This document shows positions 39,501 to 52,300 of a DNA stretch of 64,000 nt, piece by piece. The notes beneath the pieces are model-generated. The model was not told the origin of the DNA. It made no database searches and saw nothing but the letters and a program-made list of their open reading frames with translations. The stretch's first letter is position 1; each line of letters opens with the position of its first letter. The position numbers and the translations under genes were made by a program. Source of the stretch: Tetrahymena thermophila SB210 (lineage: Eukaryota > Ciliophora > Oligohymenophorea > Hymenostomatida > Tetrahymenidae); contig NW_002476508.1 in the NCBI RefSeq assembly GCF_000189635.1, forward strand, positions 124,001 through 188,000. Direction: 5' to 3'.

Positions 39501-39830
39501 TTTCCATTCTTTCTGAAAAAAATAAAATCTATATTAACTTCTTTTTAAAAATGAGGAATATTTGTTTCAAAATTAAAATTATAAGTATATATCGTTTCAA
39601 GAGGCGATCCATAGAATTAATTTTTAAACTAAACTGATTATGAATCTGGGCAGTTGAATTTAACGACACCCATGTCTTAATTGCCATTGATGTAGCTAAC
39701 AAATCTATCTTCTTTAAGTAAATATAATGTAAATACATTAAGAATAATTTATTAATAAAATTTTACCTCCAAAGCATGCAGAGTAGAATAAAGAAATATA
39801 GTAATATACAAAAATATTAAATTTGTTCAT
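33511..39830 (-). CDS. Array gene D: large cysteine-rich seven-helix-type membrane protein, internally deleted
   Basis: The span runs from ATG at 39828-39830 to TGA at 33511-33513. Exon 1 (39830-39767) encodes a signal peptide MNKFNIFVYYYISLFYSACF. A 55-bp phase-1 intron (39766-39712) follows, then exon 2 opens with DRFVSYINGNQDMGVVKFNC. Next come a Cys-rich block, a module with CGDYQLLGG, an intron near 37800-37870, and long furin-like repeats (about 34850-37800). The membrane part holds about seven helices, including LILLFLAVLATIILINI, PKLFLICSNMILLSSLNNI and GFLVFLEIIFFSSLVLVF, plus RRIYWVLFELRKLFCCLFVV. A last small intron precedes NLISILVVFLLSCNVISIFL. The tail ends KIKTKKIN. Compared with E, 789 bp of repeats are missing in frame near 36915. 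Family role is inferred only from architecture. Confidence 0.8.
36901..36930 (-). other. Breakpoint of a 789-bp in-frame deletion in gene D
   Basis: Sequence left of about 36919 matches E at about 44260-44279, while sequence from 36921 matches E from 45069. Offsets are 7359 and 8148, a difference of 789 bp (263 codons). F and G keep the segment, so D lost it. Confidence 0.85.
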
Positions 39831-40871
39831 TTGCTAACTTTTTATTTAATGTAATTAATTTTATTAAATAAAAATTTTTATAAATTCAGAAAGTAATTAA
39901 TGTATTTGAATTAATCAAACAAAATCAAATTTTAGAATGCTTAACTTTCAAATAATCTTACTTTGCTTAATTACCACTTGTACAATTAAAAATTTGATTT
40001 ATAGAGACTTATATCAACTTTATTTTTTTATTTAAGCTTTAAATAAAAAAGGAATCTGTTTAAGATAAGGGATTTTAAAAATACATAAATAATAAGAGTA
40101 TAATTTATATAATAAGTTTTAAAAAATAAAATTTTATCTTTTTTTGCTTATTTAAAATATAAATTAATGAAATTCTTTTATTCTAAACAAAAATATCAAA
40201 TTGAAGAAATTAAATAAGCTCTCATTCATTATCTTCATTAAAAAATTCACAATAATAGTATAATTTATCTTTTTTAATAAGTTTCTGCTTATTTCTTAGC
40301 TTGCTTTACTTTGTAATTATTTTCTTTTCACATACCCAATTTTCTTTTTTATAAATTGTAAACATTAGTTTTTATTTTTAATTAATATGCATATATCAAA
40401 GCTAATAATTGTAAGGTAAAAATAATCATATATGACGCACCAAAAGCTTATTTTGCTTAAATTCTTTAAAGATAAAAATATATCACTATATTACAATTCC
40501 TTCTTAGTAATCACTCAATTTCCTCCTCTTTTTTTAGTGTAAATTTATATTAAGATCCTGTTATTTTTATAATTGAAATTTATTAGAAATATCATTTTAA
40601 TATGAGATATCAAGGTAATAAAAATATTATTTAATAAATTCACTAAAATGAAAAATTTTCAAAAATCATTAGAATTCAAAATTATTTTATATTTAAAATT
40701 ATTTATTAAAGTAATTGCAAGTATATTATTAAATTTTAGTATAAATTATTTTAAGATTACAAATTAAAAGTTTTTTTATATTATCAAATATTCTTTTAGT
40801 CAACAAAACATAGGCTAATTACTTTATATATTAATATAATAATAATTTTTATGCATATTAAATTTCTATTT
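39831..40871. other. Spacer between genes D and E; D promoter region and duplication junction
   Basis: This contains the conserved upstream flank of D (39840-40560), the duplication junction near 40560, and the duplicated 3' flank of E. No gene seen. Confidence 0.6.
39954..39967 (-). promoter_or_regulatory. Conserved upstream element of gene D
   Basis: On the minus strand this reads AGCAAAGTAAGATT, 124 bp upstream of the ATG. E and F have AGCAGAGTAAGATT at similar distances. It contains a GTAAG string, so it may be the donor of a 5'-UTR intron and not a promoter motif. Confidence 0.45.
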
Positions 40872-43800
40872 TCAATTACTTTTTTTTGTTTTTATCTTAA
40901 ATTTTACAACCATTTCTTTTTTAAGATCAAAAGAATTTGCAAAAGAGTTCAAATCAGACATTTCTTTTTATTTTAACTGGTTAAGTTTATTGAATGATTA
41001 AATTTCATATTCAATCTTTTTTTGTTATATTACTTAGTAAATTTTTCTTACTATTAAAAAGATACTAATGACATTACAAGATAAAAGAAACACTACAAGG
41101 ATTGAAATAAGGTCTTTTGGTTAAAATTTAAATAAATATTTAATTCAAAATAAATTAAAAAATTACTTTAAATGCTATCAAGTTAACTCATAAACACTAA
41201 TACTATCTAAGAACTAAAGAAAATTATTTCTAAGGAAACTAAAAATCCTAACTCTAACTTTGAACTAAAAGGGCGGTATAAAGTTAAAAACAAAATAAAC
41301 ACAAAACTAATAGTTATGGATACCCAAATTGATATTACTTACTTATTGTATATCACAACAAAAAGGCAACAAAACAATTTTCTCAACTCAAAAAGAACCC
41401 AATATATTCTTCTAGACAAATGAGCTTCAAGACTTTCAACTAAAAAAAATTTCTACAAATTACTCTAAACCAAAGTTACCTCAATTCTGTAAATATAAAC
41501 TAAATATATTATATAGCTAAAAATTCCAAAATAAAATCCCAAACTACCATAAGCAACTATTCTATCAAATGTAGAAAGATAATTAGAATTTATTATATTA
41601 TTTAAAGATGATAATAAAATCATGTTAGAACAAATTAAAAACAATTTTGGTATGATATTGTTCTTGAAATAAGCTCCGATTCTATATAAATGCTTGATAT
41701 TTATTAGAATTATAGTTGCAAGCACAGCCAAGAAAAGTAGAATCAATTAGTATAAATTATTTAAGTAAAAAACCTTGGATAAATTATGGATATCCAAAAT
41801 TAAAGTCTTATAATTAAAGAATGTCAACAAATCTGAATAATTTTCTCTTTCAAAAGGATAAGGTATTAGATTGAATGTATTAAATGCTAAAAAATATTTA
41901 GTTAAGACTTCATTGACAATTTTGAACTCTTATGTTTCTATTAAAACATAGTTACCAATCAATTAAAATATTTAGATGTAATAAATGCTAAAAACACCTA
42001 TAAATGTGTGATTTCCTAATATTAAAGTGAGACATATTCCTATGCTGATATAAGAAGTAATATCTATAATATAAGTTTGAGCTCTACTTTATGTTACTAT
42101 TTTGCTACATTTTTCAATTTAGCTCTCTTCCTTGAAATATTCACAATACTTATTCTTTAAAAATGTATCAAAATCTTCTTTATCTAAACAATCCCATCCA
42201 CTACCTTTGGAGCATACAGTGCAAAATGAGCTTTTTTTGATACATTCTTTGCATTTTTAGTCACATAAACTACAGATTATTTGATTTTGTGAATTAATTG
42301 GTTCTTTATAATATCCAGAAGGGCAAATCATACTACACTATTTATGCCTAATTAAAACTAAAGGATCATTACAATTATCTAAACAAATATAGTTTTCTAT
42401 ATCGAAGTATGTATTTTCAGGACATTAGCTGTAACATTTGTTCTGATATAGATAAAAATCTGGAGAACATTTTAAGCATTTGGAAGAATTACATAAGATA
42501 CAGTTTTTATCATATTAATCTTAGCACACCACACATAACTTCTTATGGGTTTAATCAATATAAGTATTTGGACTACATTACTGAACGCATGCTCTGCTTT
42601 ATATAAATTATGGACATTCTTGACATTGCTTTGAGTTTTCTATTTAAAGCAAATAATTTGGACAAGAGTCAAAGCACTCATTTGTAGCTATATTCACATA
42701 AAAATCACAATTTTCTACGCAATCCTTATTATATAAATAAATTAATGGAGAGTTTTCCAAGATTTAAGAGCAACTTAAACATTTACTAGTATCTTTTGGA
42801 TCACAAGTATAACAGCTGGGATTAGCACACTTCTAACAAACTTTTTTATTTATTTAGTTAGATTAAGAAGAATTAAAAATTAATGATGAATCTATATAAT
42901 TAGGTGGACAACTGGAAACACATTATTAAGTGTCTTCCAATATAAACAAATTATCTAAACAAGACAGACATTTCGTTTCAGTACATTTTTAGCAATTACT
43001 ATATTAGCTGTAGCAATATATACAAGTTTTATTTTTATTATTAGGAAATGTTCCTTCAGGACAGTTTTTAATACATATTTCATTTAGTAAATAATATGAA
43101 TCTGAGCAAGTTAAACATTTTGATGGATTTAACAGATTACACTATTTGCAATTTGAATCTTAGCACTTTTTGCAAATCATTATATCTTATTAGAAGGGAT
43201 AATAATTATCTGGACAAATACTAACACAACTATTATTGAATAAAAATAGATTAGAGCTAGGTATACAAGAAATACATGAATTTTTATCACATTAAGCACA
43301 ATTTTGATCATATTTACTACAACTTTAGCAATTATTTTACTTATCAGGGAAATAACCTTCTTGGCATTAAGATAAGCATTAATGATCATTAAAATAAGGA
43401 TATTCTGTTTTGCATGAAAGGCATTATCTAGGGTTTTACTAATCACAAGTATTGCATCTTGTATTTTCACAATTTTAGCATAAGTTAGTTGATGTATTTC
43501 CATATTAACCTGATGGGCATGTAGTTACACATGAATTTTTATTTACCTCACTTATAAATTATTGTGAATCACATTTAATACATGCTTAAGTGTTACACAT
43601 CAAGCAAGATAAACCATATTTTGATGAACATGCTAAACATTTTAAACCTTTTTCATCTAAATACTCATTATTTTCACACTTACTGACACAGTTACCCTTT
43701 TCATTAAGATAAGGTTATTAACTATTTAAAAAACAGGAATCACAAGAAGAGGGATTACATGTTTTGCAATATTAATTTGAACACTATTGACAAATATTGT

Positions 43801-46800
43801 CTTTTGGGTAATAGTTATCAGGACAAGAATCATTACAAGTATTATTGGAAGTATTTAGTTTTTTTTAAGGATTGCATTTTGAGCATTTATCTGAAGTACA
43901 TTCAATACAGTTATCAAATAATTTGGAGCACTCTAGACAAGCATCACCTCCATAAAAATTTTTACCTTAGTATTAGCCAGTAGGGCACGGTGTATTAATA
44001 CACATGCTTTGAGTTTGATCTATTATATAATTATTCTAACATTTTAAGCATTAAGTAGATGAATTACATACAGAACATTTATCTAGGCAGCGTTTACATT
44101 CATTATTACTTTCGAAGAATCCATCAGTACATTAGGTTACACAATCATCATTATAAAGCAAGTTTTTACCAAAAACAGGACAAGTTTTGCATTTACTAGG
44201 TTATACTGGGTCACATGTTAGGCAATTAGTATTACTACAGGGCTGGCAAATCTATTCTGATTCTTTGACATAATATCCTTCACCACATTAATCCTCACAT
44301 TTGTTTTTGTAAATAAATTTATCATTGAGGCATTTAATACAAGAATATTAGTTGCACTCTGAACAATCAGATCCAAATTTTTAAGAACACAAATCGCAAG
44401 TTTATTATCCATAATTTTAAAAATAACCATTTTTACATTATTAAACGCATTATTTATTATCATCCAAAAAGTAGCCTTTTGAACAAATTTAGCATTGATT
44501 GCTATTGCAAGGTAAACAATTTGTTTAAGTGCATGGATTAGAAGGAGTAGTTGAACTACAACTTGATTATTTTAAATTAGTATCAATATTTAAGAAATAG
44601 CCTATGTCGCATTGCAAACAAAATTAACTGTTACATTCTATGCATTTAGAATCATATTTTGTACAGCTTTAGCATTTTTTATCTATATCTGCATAGAATT
44701 AAGAGGGACATTACTATACACACTTTCCAGTTTTATCAAAAAATATATTTCTATTAGAATTATTAGAGTCGCAGCTCAAACAGAAACTAGAATCATTTTT
44801 ATCGCAAGTTGCGCAATCTTTGTTTTAGCATGCTTAACATTAATTTAGAGAATCGAAAAACTAACCGATACTACAATTTTATAAGCACTATGACTTATTT
44901 ATGTCAAGGTATTTAAAATTATTATCGTTACATTATTAGCATTCTTTAGATGAGCAAATTGAGCAGTTACTAAATAAAATTGAACACATTTTACATTAAT
45001 TTTACTGATCAGGATAAAAGCCAGGAGGGCAAGCATTAATGCATATTCCTAAATGTAAATAAAATTCAGGGTTACATATTTAACATATAAAGTTTTAATC
45101 ACAAGAAGCACAATTATCATTACATTTTTTACACTGCTAATCTATTTATACAGTCCCAATTGGACAATTAAGTAGACATTATTTTTAATCAACGCTAAGT
45201 ACAAGATTACCACTGCACTAAGTGCATTAATTCTTGTCACAAGAATCGCATTAATAGAATAATGAAGAGCAATCTTTGCAAAATCCTTATATATCATACT
45301 AAGTACTTAAACACTTATCCACACACTAAAATGTATTTTAATCAACAAAGTAATTATCTTTGCATTAAGTACATAGATTTTAGGAGTTATTACAAATTTT
45401 GCATTAAAGTTATGTGCATGGTAGGCAAACTGCATTTTATATATCGCCATAATAGCTATCAGGACACTAAGGTATACATTAATTATTAAAGAAGAAGTAG
45501 CCATTCTAGCACTTATTACATGAGTAAAGATTTTTATCACAATTTTAACAGTATTAAATACATTTTTAGCATTTATTTGTATTTTGGTCGACTGCCATTC
45601 CTGTTCCACAATTTGAAACACATCCTGTGTCTAGAAGAGCTAAAGGAGGTATACATGAAAAGCATTAAGTAGAATCAGTTTCTAGGCATGTTAAACACTA
45701 ACTATTCAAACAAGGGGAACAAGTAATTTTTGCAGAGTCAAAGTAAAAAGAATCTTAGCAGACACAAATTTTATCTTTGTTAAAAGTTAAGCCTTAAACA
45801 GGAAGACATTAAGTGCAAGAATGTGAGTTAGAGCAATTTAAACAAGTAGGATAACATTAGAGACAATTTCCATCTTATAAATAATATCCAGTATGGCATT
45901 CTGTACAAGTAGTCTAAGCACTACTTAGAGTACAGCTTTAGCAATTATCTTATAAACACTTAGATTTATTTCATTAAAACAATAATTTAATATTTTTAAA
46001 TAAAATAAAATAAAATAAATACTTACATTAAAAGCGTATATTGTAATTTCTCTCACACCTAAATAAATATTCTTATTACTCCCTAATTCTAAATTAAAAA
46101 TATTTAAATTTAATATGGTTAAGCTATTTAAACTCTAAGAGTTAACTAGGAGAGAAAATGTACCAATCACCTCAGAACCTTAAAAACCACAAATATCCTT
46201 TGATTATTAAATCTATTCATCAGTTAAATAGATATTATTTTTTATATTATTTAGAGTAACTTAAATTAAAGAATCTGCTTTTTATGATTATTTTTGAATA
46301 TCAATTATAATATATTTAAAATAAACCTTCACAAAATTAAAGCCATTTGATTTGAAATTGTAGCTTATCAAACTATTCTATTTATTTACAATAAAACCAC
46401 CTAACAATTAATAGTCACCACATCTAGATACTACAGAGTCTGAATTTTATTGGCTCATAAATGATTTAATTTACAAATCTTTAATACTATCAACTTCAAT
46501 ACCTGAAAAATCGTTTGAATGAAAAGCTAATAATATTAGAGATACTATTTTTATATTAAATTAATTCTTTATAAACTACATTTAATGTATATTTTCTTTT
46601 ATTAAGTAGAATTTTTTTAAATTATAGTAAAAATTTGGTAAAACAAAATCTTTTAAAAAACATTAAAAACTCAGTTCCCCTAGTGAATCCTTATTGAGTG
46701 AGTATAGTATTATTTTAATATGTTTAAATAATGAAAATATACGAATATTTAATAAAATGCTAGAGGATAAAATTATTATTAAAAATTTTTTTAATTTAGA

Positions 46801-47951
46801 AGAAGGTAAGTAAGTAAGTAAACAAAATAAATCTGAAATTTTATAAAAAAACTATTACCCTTTTTGTCTTTGTCTATTAAAAGACATTCTTAAGATTTTG
46901 TTTCAGGATTTAATACAGGTTAGAATCCTGAAGAACAATTATTTACACATTTATCTAACTATGAAAACATTAAACCTTAGCATTTTACACACTTTTATTT
47001 TTCGATATCCCATGATTAACAATTTTATATATAAGTGCATACTTATTCTGAATATATTTTTTAGTGATAACCTTGGGCATTACTACAAATTTTAACACAT
47101 TACCCATCTTAGAAAAAATAACCTGAATCTTTACAATAACACTTGCCATTTTAAAAATTAGCATCTTAAGAGCATGAAGTGCAAGAGTTGATACTTGAAT
47201 CAGTACAGCTTAAACACGATTAATGACATGTATTTATATTTATTTATATAGAACTAATAACTAGAGCTTTATAGAAAAATTTCTCATGCTCATTTACTGA
47301 TACTTAAATTTAGTTCTCACTCTATTAATATTTTTTTCGATCTTATAATAATTTAGAAAAAGTTAAATTCAATTTTATAAATATTTTTTCTATTGAATGG
47401 ATATTTAATTATTTATTTTGTGAATAAAAAATATTTTTTATTATGAATTTATTTTATTATATTAAAATAATATAAAATTACATTTTAATATCTATTCGAA
47501 TTCTTTATAAGCTTTTTTGAGCCATTTCATTGATGAATCACATAATTCTTTTAATTAGAAAGGATAATATATTTCAAATTTATTTTTTTTTACTCCATCC
47601 AAGTAAACTGTTATTTAATTGTCACCATCACCTCTGAAAAAAATAAAGTCTATATTAACTTCTCTTTCAAAATGAGGAATATTAGTTTCAAATTTAAAAT
47701 TATAAGTATCTGTTGATCCAAGAGGATTTCCATAGAATTACTTTTTAAACTAAACTGAATTTGAATTTGGGCAGTTGAATTTAATGATGCCCATGTCTTA
47801 ATTGCCATTTATATAGCTAATAAATCTATCTTCTTTAAATAAATATAATGTAAACTCTATAAGAATGATTTATTAATATATATTTACCTCCAAAGCATGT
47901 AGAGAAGAATAAAGAAATATAGTAATATACAAAAATATTAAATTTTTTCAT
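40872..47951 (-). CDS. Array gene E: large cysteine-rich seven-helix-type membrane protein
   Basis: The span runs from ATG at 47949-47951 to TGA at 40872-40874, a recent duplicate of D. Exon 1 encodes MKKFNIFVYYYISLFFSTCF, then a short intron, then DRFISYINGNQDMGIIKFNC. All features of D are repeated in the same order with few substitutions. In addition E keeps 789 bp of Cys-rich repeats (about 44280-45068) that D lacks and that F and G share. The membrane region includes the helix-rich block at 41465-41746 (LILLFLAVLATIILINI and so on) and RRIYWVLFELRKLF. The shared frame of the 3' end, with substitution but no shift, suggests the copy is intact; full exon verification was not done. Function unknown, receptor-like by architecture. 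Confidence 0.8.
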
Positions 47952-49383
47952 TTACTTTAGCTTTTTATTTGATTTGATTATATTTTCTTAATTAAAAATT
48001 TTTATAAATTCAGAAAGTAATTCATGTATTTGAATTAATCAAGCAAAATCAAATGTTTGAATGCTTTACTTTAAATAATCTTACTCTGCTTATATAGTAC
48101 TTGTATTATTAAAAATTTTAATTGTGGAGATTTCTATCAACTTTTATTTATTTTAGTAAACTTTAAATCAAAAAAGGAATCTGTTTTAAAAATGCATAAA
48201 ATAATAATGTTATAATTTATAAAATTCGCTATAAAAAATAGACTTTATCTTTCTTTGTTGACTTAAAGTATAAATTAATGAAATTCTTTTATTCTATACT
48301 AAAATATCAAATCGAAGAAATTAAGTAAGCTCTCATTATCTTTATCTATAAATAATATAATTTAACTTTTTTCTTTTTTATTAAGTTCCCACTTATTTCT
48401 TAGCTTGCTTGCTTTACTTTGTAATTATTACTTTTTCACATATCCAATCTTCTTCTCTGTAAATTGAAAAAATATATTTGTTTTATTTTTTAATTAATAT
48501 ACTCATATCAAAGCTAATAATTGTAAGGTAAAAAGAATTATAAATGACGCAACTCAAATTTTATTTTCCTTAAAATCCTTTGAAAATAAAAATATATCAC
48601 AATTTCAAAAATCCTTGTTAATAATTACCAAATATCCTCCTCTCTTACTAGCTTAAATATATAAACCTAAATCTATTTTTTATTTTTAAATATAAAAATA
48701 GATTAATAATAAAAATATTTATTCCATTAATCAATATAGATTGTCTACTATTTCATGTCCTATAGACAAATGGTCCTAAATTTTTTCAACCACTCATTAG
48801 TAATTTTTAAAGTATTCTAATTTTTTATATTATTTCTTGACCTAAATTCTTAACATACTTTATATTTAAATTAAAAATTCTATTTTCATGGCAATTATTC
48901 ATTTAATTTACTTATTTCATAGATGAAACATTTTGCTTTATCATTTAAAATTCACCTTAAACTTAAGTATTTATTGAAATAAGAAATATATTTAATTACT
49001 GCTTAAATTAAATATATGCTCTACCCCTTGACATATCTAATTAAATTATAATTATAAGTTTATAAAAATTCTGAAATTAGTAAAATTTTATTTATAATAT
49101 TTTAATTTAATGCAATAAGTTAATTTTAGTTAAATAAACAAATAAATAATTTTATTTCATTTTTAATTTTATAAAATCTTGGCTTTTTGGTGTACTTTAT
49201 TAATGTATATATTGAGTTATAAAAAATAAATGAAGACTTAAAATAAATTTTTAATACATAAATATATATGAAATATTTTAAAAGTATAAATTTAAAATAT
49301 TGTTAATTAAATAATTTCATAGAATATAGTGACATATTTTGCTATTGTTCAATATTAATTTAGAAATATATTTTGCTTATTTA
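47952..49383. other. Spacer between genes E and F
   Basis: 1.4 kb. The first 700 bp match the upstream flank of D; the rest is AT-rich with nothing recognisable. Confidence 0.55.
48077..48090 (-). promoter_or_regulatory. Conserved upstream element of gene E
   Basis: Minus strand AGCAGAGTAAGATT, 126 bp upstream of the ATG of E. Same element as at D and F; may be a 5'-UTR splice donor. Confidence 0.45.
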
Positions 49384-52300
49384 TCAATTTTATTTTTAAA
49401 TTTTTTCTTATTATCTAAAACAAACAACCATTTCTTTTTTAAGATCTATCGATTTTGAAAATGAGTTTATAAAAGATAATTCGTTTAGTTTTATGTTCTA
49501 AACATTTGTTTGTAACTAATTTTTATATTCATTCCTTTTTTGTTATACGAACTAGTAAATTTTTCTACCTAAAAGGAAAATGTTAATTGCATTACAAGAT
49601 AATAGAAATACTACAATAGTTGTCATTAGTTCTTTATATTAAAAAAATTTTAATGATAAAAATAAAATATAAATATTTACTTTCGATATTATCAAGTTAA
49701 TTCATAAAAACTAATATCAATAAAGAACTTAGGTGAACACTTTCTAAGAAGACCAAAAATCCAGACTCTAACTTTGAGCTAAAAGGGCGATATAAACTTA
49801 AGAACAAAATAAAAACAAAGCTAATAGCTATGGATACCCAAATTGATATAACTTGTTTATTGTATATGACAACAAAAAGGCAACAAAACAATTTTCTCAA
49901 CTCAAAAAGAATCCAGTATATTCTTCTGGACAAATGAGCTTCAAGACTCTCAACCAAGAAAAATTTCTATAAATTATTTTAAATTAAAGTTACTTCAATT
50001 CTATATTGATAAACAGTATATATTATGTAACAAAAAACTCCAAAATAAAATGCCAGACTTCCATAAATAAGTATTCTATCTTATGTAGAAGAATAGCTAG
50101 AGTTTACTATACTATAAAAAGATGATAATAATATCATATTAGAACAAACTAAGAACAATTTTGGTAATACATTGTTCTTGAAATAAGTTCCTATTCGCTT
50201 TAAATGCTTTGTATTTATGAGTATCACAGTTCCCAACACGGTCATAAAAAGAAGAGCTAATTAATATAAATTATTTAAGTAAAACTCTTTTGACAAATTA
50301 TGGATATCCAAAATTAATGACTTATAATTAAAGAATGTCAACAAATCTTAATAATTTTCTCTATCAAATGGTTAAGGAATTAAGTTGAAGATGTTAAAAG
50401 CTAGAAAGTATTTTGTTAATACTTCATTTACAATTTTAAATTCTTAAGTTTCTATTAAAACATAATTACCTATCAATTAAAATATTTAGATGTAATAAAT
50501 GCTAAAAACACCTATATATGTGTGATTTCCTAATATTAAAGCCAGACATATTCCTACACTAATATAAGAAGTAATATCTATGATTTAAGTTTAAGTGTTA
50601 CTTTCTGTTACTATTTTGCTACATTTTTCAATTTAGCTTTCTTCCTTTAGATATTCACAATACTGATTCTTTAAAAATGTATCAAAATCCTCTTTATCTA
50701 AACAATCCCATCCACTCCCTTAGGAACATACAGTGCAAAATGAGCTTTTTTTGAAGCACTCTTTGCATTTTTTGTCACATAAACCACAAATTATTTGATT
50801 TTGTGAATTAATTGGTTCTTTGTAATATCCAGAAGGGCAGTTCTTACTACATTGTTTAGGACTGATTAAAACTAAAGGATCAATACACTTATCTAAACAA
50901 ATATAGTTTTCTTTATCAAAGTATGTATTTTCAGGACATTAGCTGTAGCATTTGTTCTGATATAGATAAAAACCTTAAGAGCATTTTAAGCATTTAGAAG
51001 AATTACATAAGATACAGTTATTATCATATTAATCTTAGCACACCACACATAACTTCGAGTGGGTTTAATCTATGTAAGTATTTGAAGTGCATTATTTAAC
51101 ACATGCTTTGCTTTAAATAAATTAAGGACACTCTTGGCATTACTTTGGGTTTTCTATTTACAGCAAATAATTTGGACAAGAATCAAAACACTCATTTGTA
51201 GCTAGATTCACATAAAAATCACATTTCTATATGCAATCCTTATTATATAAATAAATTAATGGAGAGTTTTCCAAGCTTTAAGAGCAACTTAAACATTTAT
51301 TTGTATCTTTAGGATCGCAAGTATTACAATTTTAGTTAGCACATCTCTTGCAAACTTTTTTGTTTATCGAATTAGAAATTAAATTTGAATTTGGATTATT
51401 ATTTATTAAAGATGAATCAATATAGTTAGCTGGACAACTTTAAACGCATTATTAAGTATCTTCCAACATAAATAAATTTTCTAAACAAGAAATACAATTC
51501 TTTTCAGTGCATTCCTAGCAGCTACTAAATTTACTGTAACAATATGTACAAGTGTTGTCTATTTAATTAGGGAATGTTCCATAAGGACAAATTTTATTGC
51601 ATTATTCATTTAGTAAATATGAACCTGAACAGCTTAAACATTTCGATGGATCTGAGATATTACACTATTTGCAATTAGAATCTTAGCATTATTTGCAAAT
51701 CTTTATATCTTATTAGAAGGGATAATAAAAATCTGGACAAGTACTAACACAACTATTATTCAATAAAAATAGATTAGAACTTGGCGAGCAAGAATTACAT
51801 TATTTTAAATCACATAAAGCACAATTAATGTCATATTTAGAAATACAACTTTAACAATTATTATCTTAATCTGGGAAATATCCTTCTTGGCATTAAGATA
51901 AGCATTAACCTTAAAATAAATAAGGGTATTAATTTATACATTTATCACATAAATTTGGTTACTAATTGCATGTACTACATCTTGAATTTTCACAATTTTA
52001 GCATAAATTTGTTGTAGTATTTCCATATTACCCTGACGGGCATGTAGAGACACACGAATTATTATTTATATCGCTTATAAATTAGTTTTTATCACATTTT
52101 ATACATGCTTGAGAATTACATGACAAGCAAGATGAACCATACTTTGATGAACACGATATACATTTTAAATTTTTTTCATCTAAATACTCAGTACTTTTGC
52201 ACTTACTAACACAGTTTCCTTATTCATTCAGATAAGGATTTTAGCCATTTAAAAAGCAAGAATTACAAACAGAGGTGCTACATGTTTTGCACTATGGATT

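Larger units (their letters stand above)
33205..48650. repeat. Head-to-tail segmental duplication carrying genes D and E
   Basis: Copy 1 is about 33205-40560 and copy 2 about 40566-48650. The left ends share GAAATTTATTAGAAATATCA and following bases at 33210 and about 40572. Offset is 7361 bp through the 3' half (33541 matches 40902; 34101 matches 41462) and about 8148 bp in the 5' half because of a deletion in copy 1. The upstream flanks of D and E also match (39840-40560 against 47960-48650), so promoter, gene and 3' flank were copied together. Confidence 0.9.
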
